From Athripsodes cinereus (lineage: Eukaryota > Arthropoda > Insecta > Trichoptera > Leptoceridae), in assembly GCA_947579605.1 (NCBI GenBank), contig OX388317.1:13287384-13351383 (forward strand): a stretch of 64,000 bases of DNA, in the 5' to 3' direction. Under the pieces are notes generated by a model. The model was not told the DNA's origin. It saw only the letters and a program-made list of their open reading frames with translations, and ran no database searches. The position numbers and the translations under genes are program-made. This document shows positions 1-9,701 of this stretch, piece by piece (the first letter of the stretch is position 1; each line of letters starts with the position of its first letter).

Positions 1-304
1 TTCTAATGTTCGTGCAGAATACTTTTTAATTAGGTATTCTTTATCATCAAATAACACTATCAACTTACTCCTTCCCCACTGAGACGAATATTAGGTTTGT
101 GTAATTTCATCAATTTACATCAAGTTTTGAGATTGATCATAAAGTTTTTTTCTTGAATATAAATCATTAATCATATGCACTTAGTTTTTTTCTCCTTTAC
201 TTCAATGTTATGTACTATCAATCTAGTATACCTACCCTCGATTATCAATGTATTTTAAAAAAGATAAAATCTTTACACATCCAAAATAATAAAATTATTA
301 CTTC

Positions 305-445
305 GACAATGAGGTGGCCAGAAGTATGATGGTAGTCTCAGACTTCCAGGAGGGATGCTCATGGTTTGAATCCTGGAACTGATTCACCCCGTCAACACTG
401 TAGTGTACCCCATCTACACAGCTCTTTGAAAAGTTACTTGTCACT
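305..445 (+). repeat. tRNA-derived SINE-like element
   Basis: An internal Pol III B-box-like word, GGTTTGAATCC, lies at 363-373, about 35 bases downstream of a weak A-box-like stretch near 327-341. The order is that of a tRNA-derived SINE head followed by an unrelated body. I see no target duplication and the family is not identified. Confidence 0.4.
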
Positions 446-564
446 CAAAATCAGTAAAAATCTTAATTAGTTTTAGACTTTTCACACTCTGACATTTTAC
501 TTCAAACAGATTTGTCCACTTTCATTAGAAAGCCACTCAGATAACTTACTACTTAATCATTTAA

Positions 565-745
565 AAAAAAAGATATACATATCTGGGTTTTGTTTGTTAT
601 AAACCCAAATACAACCTTATACACCTTTCACAGTAAGCTCTTAAAAGCTAGTGTCGTGAAAGGGGAGTTCGCCGGTATCTGGTAACGAACCACGGTCCCC
701 TTGTTCACGAGGCCGAGACTACCGACGAAGTCGTGATTTCATTGA
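565..745 (-). repeat. tRNA-headed SINE, family 2, copy 1
   Basis: This stretch aligns base for base over most of its length with 21600-21785: both contain the words GTTATAAA.CCAAATACA, TTATACACCTTT and ACAGTAAGCT, followed by a GC-rich head. In this copy the B box read on the minus strand has decayed (GTGGTTCGTTACC). The tRNA-like head lies at the high-coordinate end, so the element reads on the minus strand. Confidence 0.5.
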
Positions 746-1391
746 TTTCTTATGAAATCATGTTTTATAAAATACTATTATTATGTATGTTGGTTTGTAT
801 TGAAATTACTTGCTGAAGTAATTACATAAACTATTATACATGTCGTCCTTTCCATGCCATAAAAACTACATTATGGATACCATGCCTCATAGCCGAATTG
901 GTAATACAAAAACTTATAAATATGTAGATAATTCACACTAAATAATAATTGTAACTTAACCTCACCAAAAATCACACAAAACGAAAACAGCCTATGTGAC
1001 AGCCTGACAGCTGTCAACTTAATCATAGAGTATTTCATTAGTTTGTGCGCATGCGTATTTTCATCCCTCTTCTTCTACCTTTAGACGCTAGTATTTTGTA
1101 GTATAATTATTATTTTCTATGTTGTCACACAATAATTTACACTTAAACCAGTTCTATATATGGCCGCTAGGTGTCACTGGTGAAGCCGGGACGGTCCGGA
1201 AATGAATGAATCGTGAGTCAAAAGGTGGTGGATTTAGACTCTCGTATTTTATTTGAGTTGGTATGAATGTATGAAAGAGCGGTAAATTTAAAAATTGTAA
1301 GTAAAATAAATTGAAAAAACACTACCCCCTATTCTATATTGATTTGAATTAAAATAAGAACGTTCCTAAATTTTATAATTAAGGTCACTTG
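746..1391. other. AT-rich intergenic DNA, no recognised feature
   Basis: No open frame, repeat or RNA gene was recognised here. It contains the usual short AT-rich words of this genome. Confidence 0.6.
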
Positions 1392-1765
1392 CATCATCAG
1401 GCGATTAGAAAAAAGTTTTTCTCTTTTCACTGAGTCGAGAGTCTCAGAATACACGTAAGCGAAGTTATTTATGAATTAAAAAATTTTAAACACTTTTATA
1501 CAAACTTATATTTTTTTAACACTTACACTTATATTAAGAGACGAAACAATATTGTCTACAAAAAAAAAAATATAAGTATGTATAAAGAAGTTTAAGTTTT
1601 TTAAATTCATTTAATATGGATACACAAAAAGTGACGGATTACATTGAAAATAAGAAGTTATTTGTTATTTGGAAGTTAACTACATATGTATACTGTGTTT
1701 TTTTTTTCGTTTTATCTTGAAATGAACTTCCAACAAGTACTTTCGATCAATAGCACCGAAAATTC
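1392..1765 (+). repeat. Degenerate hammerhead-type repeat, Penelope/retrozyme-like
   Basis: Bases 1689-1762 match 54311-54382 closely (ACTGTGTTTTTT, TTATCTTGA, CTTCCAACAAGTAC, TCAATA.CA.CGAAA). Upstream, 1437-1465 carries GAGTCTC, GAAT, ACACGT and AGCGAAG in the same order as the hammerhead 3' half at 54261-54286. The 5' half (CGCCTGATGATG) is present on the opposite strand at about 1393-1404, so the copy is rearranged and cannot fold as a ribozyme. The Penelope-like label is inferred from the hammerhead; no reverse transcriptase was found beside it. Confidence 0.45.
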
Positions 1766-1942
1766 AAAAGTTTTCTCTAGTTTCCATGTTTTTTTAGAAA
1801 AAAAAATGGAACATCGCATACGATAGCTTACGTACGATTTATATGGTTCATGCTCAGTCACAATATAGGTAAGGTATATAGGTAACAAGACTGTGCACTT
1901 CTCTGACGTGCACAGTCTGGTTATATATTTATTATATACCCT

Positions 1943-2007
1943 GGCGCCCTTGAGACGGTCTAGAGACTGTTAAACGGCGTCAAAATAAAATCATCATCAT
2001 CATCATC
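1943..2007 (+). repeat. CR1-like LINE 3' end with (ATC)n tail
   Basis: GCGCCCTTGAGA followed within 35 bases by AAACGGCG and a (CAT)n microsatellite matches the 3' ends at 16578-16652, 29402-29437 and 38794-38871. The 29402 copy directly follows a CR1-like C-terminal coding remnant, which ties this terminus to that LINE family. Confidence 0.5.
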
Positions 2008-2179
2008 TGTGTTACCTGAGATAGTATCTAATAGAGAGCTGTCCCTTTCTGACACATGGTAGTACCTACTATAATAATTATACAGCTATATAGTTATTTT
2101 TTTTCATTGTTGTTATATGTAATCATTTCTAGTGCTAGGGACTGCGAAGAGTTGCAATTAGACTTATGTAGATAGACTC

Positions 2180-2427
2180 TCTAGCTACTGCCTAAAAAAT
2201 CAACTTTACCTCAATGTCTCAAAATGTAACTGTATCACCTTTACAAGATCAAAGAAGCCAATTGCTAAGAGATACGTTCTGAATGGCGCGCAGTTGGCAA
2301 GAGTAAACGAAGTTAAAGACCTGGGTGTATTACCTGACAGCAAAATGACGTATAAAAATCACATAGACCGAATAGTAGATGGGGCATTCAAACAGTTGGG
2401 TTTTATATTGAGGGTATCAAGACGCCC
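2180..2427 (+). pseudogene. Non-LTR reverse transcriptase, C-terminal part, first half
   Basis: An open frame through 2189-2427 reads as the region just after the catalytic core: NQLYLNVSKC (the 'W..N.L.LN..KC' block), then VKDLGVLPDSKMTYKNHID, the conserved 'LGV..D..L.F..HI' block, and LGFILR. It breaks at the transposon insertion after the codons for Val-Ser-Arg-Arg and continues at 4432. The catalytic FADD box would lie upstream and is missing. The closest clade by motif order is Jockey; compare the fuller copy at 24951-27842. Confidence 0.75.
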
Positions 2428-2462
2428 GTATTCACCAAGAAAATCTGAGCGTTCGATCAGCT
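2428..2462 (+). repeat. Left terminal inverted repeat
   Basis: Begins GTATTCACCAAGAAAA and matches the reverse complement of 4397-4431 at 32 of 35 positions. The last eight bases before it, AGACGCCC, form the left target duplication. Confidence 0.8.
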
Positions 2463-2705
2463 CAAATTACGATCAACGTCAAAATTGGTATTCACCAACA
2501 TATTTTAGGCTCCCTCAGCGTGATTTGAGTGAAAATTTCCCTCAAATTTGATCGGCCAATTGAGGTGGATTAACTTTTGCTCAGCGTCGATCTGTCAAAA
2601 TTATTCTATAATGTCCGCCATACTTGTTTCGTATTGTTGGCGTTTTATTTACAATTTATTGAATATATTGTTGTAGGCGGCATGTAATAATTTATATATA
2701 TGTAT

Positions 2706-2900
2706 ATTTATAAATAAATTATTTAATTAATTTATTTATTTGTTTATTTATAATAACATATACGGCACAAGGCCATTAAACATATACAAAAAAATCACAA
2801 ATAGTTCGATTCAATACAACAATCCTTTCAATCGCAGTCGCACTTTCTTATCACACATAAAAGGCACCTTCAACGTAGGTCAGACTTCTGGGAACCATAA
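2706..2900 (-). repeat. LINE 3' end remnant with (TTTA)n tail
   Basis: (TTTA)n followed by ATACGGCACAAGGCC and TTAAACATATACAAAA parallels 24301-24360 (ATACACGGCAACAAGCC...), the 3' terminus of the LINE at 24300-28408. It therefore looks like a short minus-strand copy of a related LINE 3' end inside the TIR element. Confidence 0.5.
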
Positions 2901-2977
2901 AAGACAGCTCGCTAACTTTTGAGAAGCACATTAGTTCTCTTGTCAGTGCTTGTTTCTTTCATCTGCAGCAAATTGGG

Positions 2978-3430
2978 ATGATAAAAAGGTGTCTCACATT
3001 AGACGCTAGGAAGTCACTAATTGTGGCTCTGGTAATATCCAGACTAGGATATTGTAACAGTATTTTAGTGGAATTACCTGCTTGTCAGATCTATAGGCTG
3101 CAATCAGTTTTGAAGTCCACTGCACGTGTTATCTTTGGAGTACAAAGGTGTACACGTATGACTCCACTTTTAAAGGAACTTCATTGGCTACCAGTGGAGA
3201 CTATAGTGCAGTTCAAAGTGTGAATGTTAGTTTATAAGGCACAGAATGAGAATGCCCTAGTTTATATTGCTGAATTGTGCAGGTTGAAATATCAAGAAAT
3301 GAGCCCGCAGAGGAGAATTTTAACTAATTATGGGGATAGAGCCTTTTGTGTGGCGGGACCCAACCTCTGGCATGGATGCCTCGCTAGCGTAGGCAAGCTG
3401 CAGATCTTAAGACATTCAGAAAGGATCTAA
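2978..3430 (+). pseudogene. CR1/L2-like LINE reverse transcriptase C terminus
   Basis: One frame runs from 2978 to 3430, interrupted by a single TGA at 3221-3223. It reads through the CR1-type C-terminal blocks: LVISRLGYCNSIL, LKELHWLPVE, then MLVYKAQN, and GDRAFCVAGPNLWH, which correspond to the family's 'ALVISRLDYCNSLL', 'LHWLPV', 'L.YKAL' and 'GDRAFS...LWN' blocks. It lies wholly within the TIR transposon, so it either inserted there or was captured by it. Confidence 0.75.
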
Positions 3431-4396
3431 AAACCTTATAAATTACTAATTACTATTAAATATTGTATTCTGTTTTATATTATGGACGTGGATACATATT
3501 ATATCCAAAACATTTAATTTAATTCAACATAATGTGTCTTCTGACATGGATGCTGTTGTGTATCCGAGTTTCTATAATGATGTGGATGTAATGTCCTAGA
3601 ATTGATGAATTGTTCAGTATCATTGAGGTGCTTTGGCACGTTAACGACACTTTCATGTTGTCCAATAATAATAATTATAATAGTTCTACTTTCGACTAAA
3701 TATGTTACATGACTAAACAACATGAATATTTTTTATTTAATTATCTTATAAACAGCTTATACCTTTTACAAATAAATAAAAACAAATAAGTACAAAAATA
3801 GTAACAAGATTTTTATTTATAATTTTTCATATTGTACATATCTATGTGATAAAATACCACGGATAGTGTAATAGTTCAATATTGCAAGGAATTAAAATCA
3901 TTTCTTGATGGTGAATTACCGTGTATTTTAGTTATATACGGAGTATTTCAGTTATTTTTCTATCCTTGTTTATAATATCTTTTTAATTTCAACCTCACCG
4001 GCAAACAATTTTGACAACAATGCATGATTCGATTAAATTCTAGCTGTCAAATTGACTGCTATCAAAGTAATATCTGTTTAAGTTCAAGTCTTGATTTTGT
4101 ATAAATAAAGGCATTTATAAATATTTAAAAAATATATATATATAATTTTTAAATGATGCATATATTTTTTAAATGGCTGAAAATTATTTTTATTGGTATA
4201 ATTATCAAAAATATACTTTTTAGTTACTTTAATGGCTGTTTCCGTAAATAAATGTCAGTTTCATTTCATAATATTTACATTGTATCCATGGATACGCACG
4301 ATCAAATTCGACTCAGCTAAGCATTGTAAATTTTCGTTGGTGAATACCTATCTACGTTGAGGAATGCTGAGGGAGATTTAAGCTGATCGTTTGCTC

Positions 4397-4431
4397 AGCT
4401 GATCGTTCGCTCAGTTTTTCTTGGTGAATAC
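4397..4431 (-). repeat. Right terminal inverted repeat
   Basis: The minus strand reads GTATTCACCAAGAAAA and matches the left end with three mismatches. It is followed by AGGCGGCC, the right copy of the 8-bp target duplication. Confidence 0.8.
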
Positions 4432-4439
4432 AGGCGGCC

Positions 4440-4938
4440 ATTCAAGTCAATCAATACCTTGAAATCGTTGTATTTCTGTTACGTGCGGAGTAGTTTGGAA
4501 TTTGCATCAGTTGTATGGAACCCACAATATATAACATACATAGATCGGATAGAAAGGGTTCAAAACAAATTTTTAAAACATATAAATTACAGATGTAGGT
4601 TATCTTTCGACGACTATAAACTTTCTGCCCGTCACCATAGGGTTGCAACTTTGGAAAATAGGCGAACTGTAAGTGACATGATGTACTTATATAAACTCCT
4701 GAATGGTGTCATCGACTCGACTGAACTTATCCATAAAATACACTTTAACTGCCCCCCAAGACGAACGAGAACTGGTTCTACATTTAGACTTCCACAGTGT
4801 ACCACAAATTACTGCCAAAACTCGTATATACAACGAGCTTGTGGTAGTTACGACTCATTTTTTGGCGCGGTGGATATCCACCAACATACTAAGACCAAAT
4901 TTAAGTCTAAAATATTTGAGACTTTAATAAGAGGATGA
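4440..4938 (+). pseudogene. Non-LTR reverse transcriptase, C-terminal part, second half
   Basis: The frame resumes with PFKSINTLKSLYFCYVRS, continues through SSLEFASVVWNP and IDRIERVQNKFL (the Jockey-clade 'LEY.S.VW.P....I..IE.VQ..F' block) and ends at a TGA at 4936-4938. The same blocks occur in the LINE at 24951-27842 (LEYNSVIWSP, IDCIERVQRKFL), showing the same clade. It is about 165 residues and undisrupted by stops. Confidence 0.75.
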
Positions 4939-5258
4939 CTCTGCTGTAATGGTTTTCCTTCCCTTCCCTTTTCCTCCTTCATGAGCGCTTCATTGTAAGT
5001 TTAATTCTTCTCTACAAATATAAGATACTTTAGTCTTGTTAAGAATCATACATACTAACTTTAAATAATAGCACTTTTCCATTTTTAGAATTTATATTAT
5101 ATGTAAACTAAAAACTTGTAATATTACTGCAAACTGTTTTGGTTTACTTATTATGTAACTTATATTTTGTAATGTATTCTGTTTAACTGTTTGTTTGCTT
5201 AAAATAAAATAAAATAAAAATAAAATAAAATAAAATATAATTAATACAATATAAAAAC
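4939..5258 (+). other. LINE 3' UTR and (AAAAT)n tail
   Basis: AT-rich sequence after the reverse transcriptase stop, ending in repeated AAAAT units at about 5201-5237, as expected for the 3' end of this LINE. A short unassigned AT stretch separates it from the next element. Confidence 0.6.
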
Positions 5259-5264
5259 ATAATT

Positions 5265-5785
5265 GTGTTAAACTATACTATACCCTCACGCCGTGTCCCA
5301 AGTGGGGTAGGCAGAGAGAACGGAACGCCAAACAGATCTATCTTTACACACTTCCTTCGCTTCCTCCACATTCATACAGTTTCTCATGCACGCACGTCGG
5401 TTCCTCTTACTCAACACGCGGCAGATCTTGAGAATTTGATCCACGTGATCAAGCCACGTGGTTCTCGGACGCCCGCGTTTCCTCACACCCTTTCTTTCAG
5501 ACAAGTATATCTTGTCATTCTTACCTCGTTCATTCGTTCAACATGTCCAAACCACCGTAGTTTATTCACGCGCATTCTGTCCATAACACTCTTCGTGCAT
5601 CCACTCATTCTTCTAATATCCTCATTCTTCACTCTACCACGCAGCGTTTTACCAACCATTATTCTCAACGATCTCATCTCCACTGCATTTATTTCACTTT
5701 CGTCCTTCTTCAGCCACGCCCATGTCTCGTTTGCATACGTAAGTGACGGTACCAGGATGGTATTGAGCACCAGCATTTTAGCCAT
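5265..5785 (-). pseudogene. RTE-like LINE, C-terminal end with TATAG tail
   Basis: Two minus-strand frames overlap with a frameshift near 5483-5504. The first reads ILVPSLTYANETWAW, VEMRSLRIMVGKT, LRWFGHVERMNEVR; the second RKRGRPRTTWLDHV and ends WRSVLSAYPTWDTA then TGA. These are the C-terminal blocks of RTE-type endonuclease-reverse transcriptases ('LLYGSETW', 'RWFGHV.RM', 'RGRP..TW'). Immediately after the stop comes GAGGGTATAGTATAG, the element's tail. The catalytic domains are missing. The clade assignment is from motifs only. Confidence 0.75.
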
Positions 5786-7764
5786 GTTCGATTCAATAAT
5801 TAAATCGGCAAAAAATTATGTTATGTTCGACGCACGAAGTGACTATTGGCCAAAAATACACGCAAACCGATCGCGCGTTAGCGGTAGCGCGGTGTTTTTG
5901 ACCATAGTCCCTTCATGCGTCGTATGATCAAGATCAAGACTAGATTAAGATCGTGTTTAGTTTTGTCAAGAGTAACCCTGCAGAGCCCTTTAATATTTCT
6001 CGTTAGAAATAGTTCTAGGGTAAGATAAATGAGTAAATTCTTAATAATTTAGTCTTGAAACGTTGAAACCATACTTACCTATTAAACTTACCTACAAACT
6101 GATTCTTCGTGAAGACAAATTAGAGGGGGTAAAGAAATAACAAATATTTTTGTGAAAATTTCAATTAATATAGTATTATTATTATTGAAGAATATTATTT
6201 ACACTTAATATGCAAGTCACAATCTTATATAATTATTATATTATGTTTGTGAACAATATTATTATTATTATTATAGCGTTATGAATGTATGTTTACCCAT
6301 TTAATTTGTTAACTGAATGTTAACGTTTATTAATATTAATATAATAAAATTTACTATTTACAAGAGTTATGTCATAATTTAGAGAATAAAATATTATTTT
6401 GACAATCATATTACACCTAGTATCTATAATAACAACATGTGCCATGAATTTTAAAATGCAAAGCTTACATAATATAATAATATGTATGTAGGTATGAACC
6501 TAGTTCAACTGTACACAAATACTTCAGAGCTTCTTAGACTTGTGTAAATATAAACATTCAAAATATATTAGAAATATTTTTATTCATTTTAAGTTGGTAC
6601 TTAATGTTTTTTTTAATATTCGTTATTTTTTGAAAAGCAAAGTCCTTATTAAGTGCCTCTGTTAAAAATATCTAATAGGCATCTATTATAGATCATATTT
6701 TTAGGGATCCTAAATACTTTGGATCCCTAAAAAAAATCCCTAAACAGTTTTTTCATCATGGTACTTTATTGAGCTTGAACAATCTTTACTAAGAAAATCG
6801 GTAGAACATTTCTAATTATATAAGTTACCATTTCAGTAATTACACACAAGGAAAAATTATTACGCGGAAGTGTATTTCTGAACTTTACAGTGTCAATTTT
6901 GTCTTTTTCTTTTCACATTAACATTTATCTCAACGCATAAATATTTGCTAGCTTTATGTATGTAAATAATAAGAGCCTAAAATATACATTGTTTTTTTTG
7001 AAATCTCTTGTTTCTATTTGCGTTTACTGTACATTATAAAAATAAAATAAAATACATAATAATATCTGAGTCCACCAGTAGGGAAAGAGGAAATGCGTTA
7101 CCAACACATAAAATAAAAAGAAATTTTATTTTATCAAGTGGTCACATTATTTATGATCTTTGATTATTTGCCTGTTTTCTGACAACTATACCATGCACTA
7201 AATAATATTATAAATATGCTTATTATCAGTTAGAGGTTAAATCTCATTGTCTATTAGTTTAAATTGACTGGCTCCTAAAAAATCTTCATTGCAACTCTAT
7301 TATAGTAAAAAATATAATATTTTAAATAATGAAAGCTTTTGCAATAAAATTCAAAGCATTTTATAAATTAGGTACAGCAAATTTCCATTTTATCATTTTT
7401 ATTGAATTACCAATTAGGTATAAACAAAAAAATATTATGAATTAACCATGTACAAATTACCTAACAATTAAATTACATATAATATTTACACTATGCATTT
7501 AGCATCATTTAATAAATTAACATATATAACTACCAAATGCTAACAGAAAATAATGAAAGAATTTTTTTTTAAATAAATAATATTTTATATTATACACAAA
7601 ACACATTAATTAATGTACCCACATAATTTTTGTGATCATATAATTTCAGTAATCAGTAATGTGAAAACTGACCAGTTACTAGTTTATTTTTATCTCAGAA
7701 AGATTTCATTCTTGGAATCAATTAAAAATTCAAAACGAGGCATTCCAAAAAAGTAAGCATTTTG
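5786..7764. other. AT-rich intergenic DNA, no gene recognised
   Basis: No credible coding frame. 5790-5930 is somewhat GC-richer (CGATCGCGCG, GGTAGCGCGG) and may be an unrecognised repeat. The rest is AT-rich with short TTA/AAT runs. Confidence 0.55.
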
Positions 7765-7940
7765 TCCAGAGTGTCCTGTAAAAGGCAGGTGTTCGAAAAA
7801 ATAAAAACATACACATCTTCAATTCAGAAATGAGGTTTGCCACCCATCTTGAATGTCTTAATTATATTTGGCATGAAGAAGACAGTTTGCGTATTTATTA
7901 CATGCAGCTGCTCTGCTGTCTACCCCACTTGTGGGATATT
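7765..7940 (+). repeat. TATAG-tailed SINE-like repeat
   Basis: Carries the ordered family words GTGTCCTGTAAAAGGCAGG, TGTTCGAAAAAATAA, TGAGGTTTGCCACCCATC, TACATGCAGCTG and TACCCCACTTGTGGGATA. The usual GCCGTGATGGTATAG end is missing. Compare the better copies at 43538-43757 and 60722-60965. Confidence 0.75.
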
Positions 7941-8196
7941 TTTAATTTTAATTTTATTTCAATAAAATATACCTACTACTGTCAGCTTGACAGTTGTTCA
8001 ACCTAGTTGCTGGACAATGGACAAAATAGAACATAATATTATAAACAATTTTTTTTTCAAATATGCCGTGATGGTAAAAAAATGTAGAACAAGTTTCCAT
8101 TAATTTTAATGAGTAGCAAGAATATTCATCATGTTCTCAGAATTACAATAAAAATATCAAGAAAAGTATTTTGATATAACTATTCTTTTAGATACC

Positions 8197-8300
8197 AATA
8201 CCATCACGACGTATTCCACACGTTGGGTAGCTAGCAGACTAACTGTATGTAATAAATATGCAAGTTGTTCTCTACATGCCAAAAAACATTTGAGATTACA
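8197..8300 (-). repeat. TATAG-tailed SINE-like repeat, 3' part
   Basis: Begins on the plus strand ATACCATCACGACGTATTCC, then GGGTAGCTAGCAGAC and ATGTAATAAATATGCAAG, the reverse complement of the family 3' end. It stops where the LINE remnant at 8300 begins. Confidence 0.65.
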
Positions 8301-9075
8301 TTTGAAGGTTTTTAGTTTTAACATGATTCGAAATGCTGACGATATAGTATTACTCGCAGATATTGAGAATCAGCTGAATGAAACTTTAGGAAGAATGAAA
8401 AATATATTACTGTCAAAAGAAAAATTTAAAATAAATAAAGAGAAAACAAAATGTATGTTCTTTGGAAGAGATGAGGTCACTGCGAACAATATCATAAATG
8501 GGGTGAGCAGTTAAGAGAATTTGTATGCTTGAGCAGCAGAGAAATCAGGATGGACGCTCCAAATTTGAAGTCGTAAGTAGGATTAAACAGAAGAATTGCT
8601 TTTAACAAAATATCTAAAAAAAATATTGAAATTCTCAAATATTGACTTAAACGTTAGGAAGAACCTGATTAAAGGCTTTATCTGGAGCATTCTACTTTAT
8701 AATAGCGAGACGATCATAGGCAAGAGTGAAGGGGACGGTTGGCGGCCTTCAAGATGTCTCGCTACAGACGTGTGCTAAGGATTCATTGGTTAGAACATGT
8801 CAAAAACGAAGAGCAGGTGAAAGTAGGCAACATCTTAAAAAGATCAGTCAACAGCGAGCAAATTGGATTGGTCACAACATTAGGCACCCGAGCCTGCTCA
8901 TCAGAGGGCAAGACCGAAGGCAGAAATAGTGGAGGCCGAGAAAGAAACACCTATATGGATCAAATGAAGAAGGACATGAACTGTGTCACAAACTTAGAAT
9001 AAAAGAGACTAGCAGAAAATAGGGAGGAATGGAGAAGAAAATCCAAACTCGTAGCAGACCAACCCAATGAATTTT
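8300..9075 (+). pseudogene. RTE-like LINE remnant from catalytic box to C terminus
   Basis: At 8323-8360 the frame reads RNADDIVLLAD, the RT catalytic box (Y/F-A-D-D) with Tyr/Phe replaced by Asn but both aspartates kept. FKINKEKTKCM follows, then, after stops and frameshifts, WSILLYNSETI, QRANWIGHNIRHPSLLI and TYMDQMKKDMN. This order (ADD, KTK, LLY.SET, GH..RH, QMK.DM) is that of RTE-type LINEs. At least three frame changes make it non-functional. A shorter copy of the same C terminus is at 32985-33185. Confidence 0.7.
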
Positions 9076-9701
9076 AAACCACTATATTTAGTTATGATTG
9101 ATAACAATAGGTGCTCTACGTACATCGGTAAGTGAATTTGATAAATAATTAAGGAAAACCAAAAAAATGTTCATATTTAAAATAGGATAAGGCACAAAAT
9201 ATTTGACTACTAATAAACAATTGTTAGGTACATGTACCAGCTTTATGATCATTGATATCTTATACCTATACAATACAAAGTGGTTAAGCTTAATACATAG
9301 ATATACATTATTATATTTGTTACATTACTGAGAAGCAGTTTATACACTGGGAATGTTATATACAAGTGTTATTGTGCTGTATGCTAGTAGGTAATAATAA
9401 TTACACATAATTCAATAAATTAATACTATCTACCATTATTTTGAGTATCATTTAGTAATTTTGAAATAATTTCACATTTTTTATATAATTATAATACAAC
9501 TAATTTATTGTTCCTAAATACAAATTAGTACTTTTAATTAAATATTTTACATAAATACAATATAATATGTAATAACTGAGGCACTATCGAGAGCACAAAA
9601 CACTTGAAATATTTTGCTAATCACCAAAATTTTATGAACAATTTTAATATATTATCTTATGGGAACAGGTTATCTACCAGTATCCCATTGTACTCTTCAA
9701 C
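9076..9701 (-). other. pb: Probable pb 3' UTR and downstream DNA
   Basis: AT-rich sequence directly downstream of the pb stop codon with no other feature. The transcript end cannot be fixed from sequence alone; the first clear poly(A) signal is at 9504-9509. Confidence 0.45.
9504..9509 (-). terminator. Candidate poly(A) signal for pb
   Basis: AATAAA on the minus strand, about 190 bases past the pb stop. In DNA this AT-rich the hexamer is common by chance, so it is only a candidate. Confidence 0.3.

Larger units (their letters stand above)
2428..4431. mobile_element. Non-autonomous TIR DNA transposon with 8-bp target duplication
   Basis: The ends are inverted repeats beginning GTATTCACCAAGAAAA (2428-2462 and 4397-4431; 32 of 35 bases match). 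They are flanked by AGACGCCC (2420-2427) and AGGCGGCC (4432-4439), an 8-bp target duplication with 6/8 identity. Removing the insert rejoins the reverse transcriptase frame. A second GTATTCACCAA word sits inside each end (about 2491 and 4339). No transposase was found; the interior holds a CR1-like fragment and a LINE 3' end. An 8-bp duplication is typical of hAT, P or related superfamilies, but the terminal bases are not diagnostic. Confidence 0.8.
2165..5237 (+). mobile_element. Jockey-like LINE, 5' truncated, split by a DNA transposon
   Basis: The two coding halves at 2180-2427 and 4440-4938 are consecutive parts of one non-LTR reverse transcriptase. The 3' UTR follows from 4939 and the element ends in an (AAAAT)n tail at about 5201-5237. 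Bases 2428-4431 are a later insertion. The 5' half of the element (endonuclease and catalytic RT core) is absent, as is usual for 5'-truncated LINE copies. Confidence 0.8.

Noticed and set aside
5265..5927. 220-codon plus frame across the RTE-like LINE
   Set aside because: It is the reverse complement of the LINE coding region; the minus-strand frames match known LINE blocks.
6069..6105. Two closely spaced GTAAGT donors preceded by TAG on the minus strand, as a possible ratchet site
   Set aside because: It lies downstream of the pb stop and poly(A) candidate, and lacks a pyrimidine tract.
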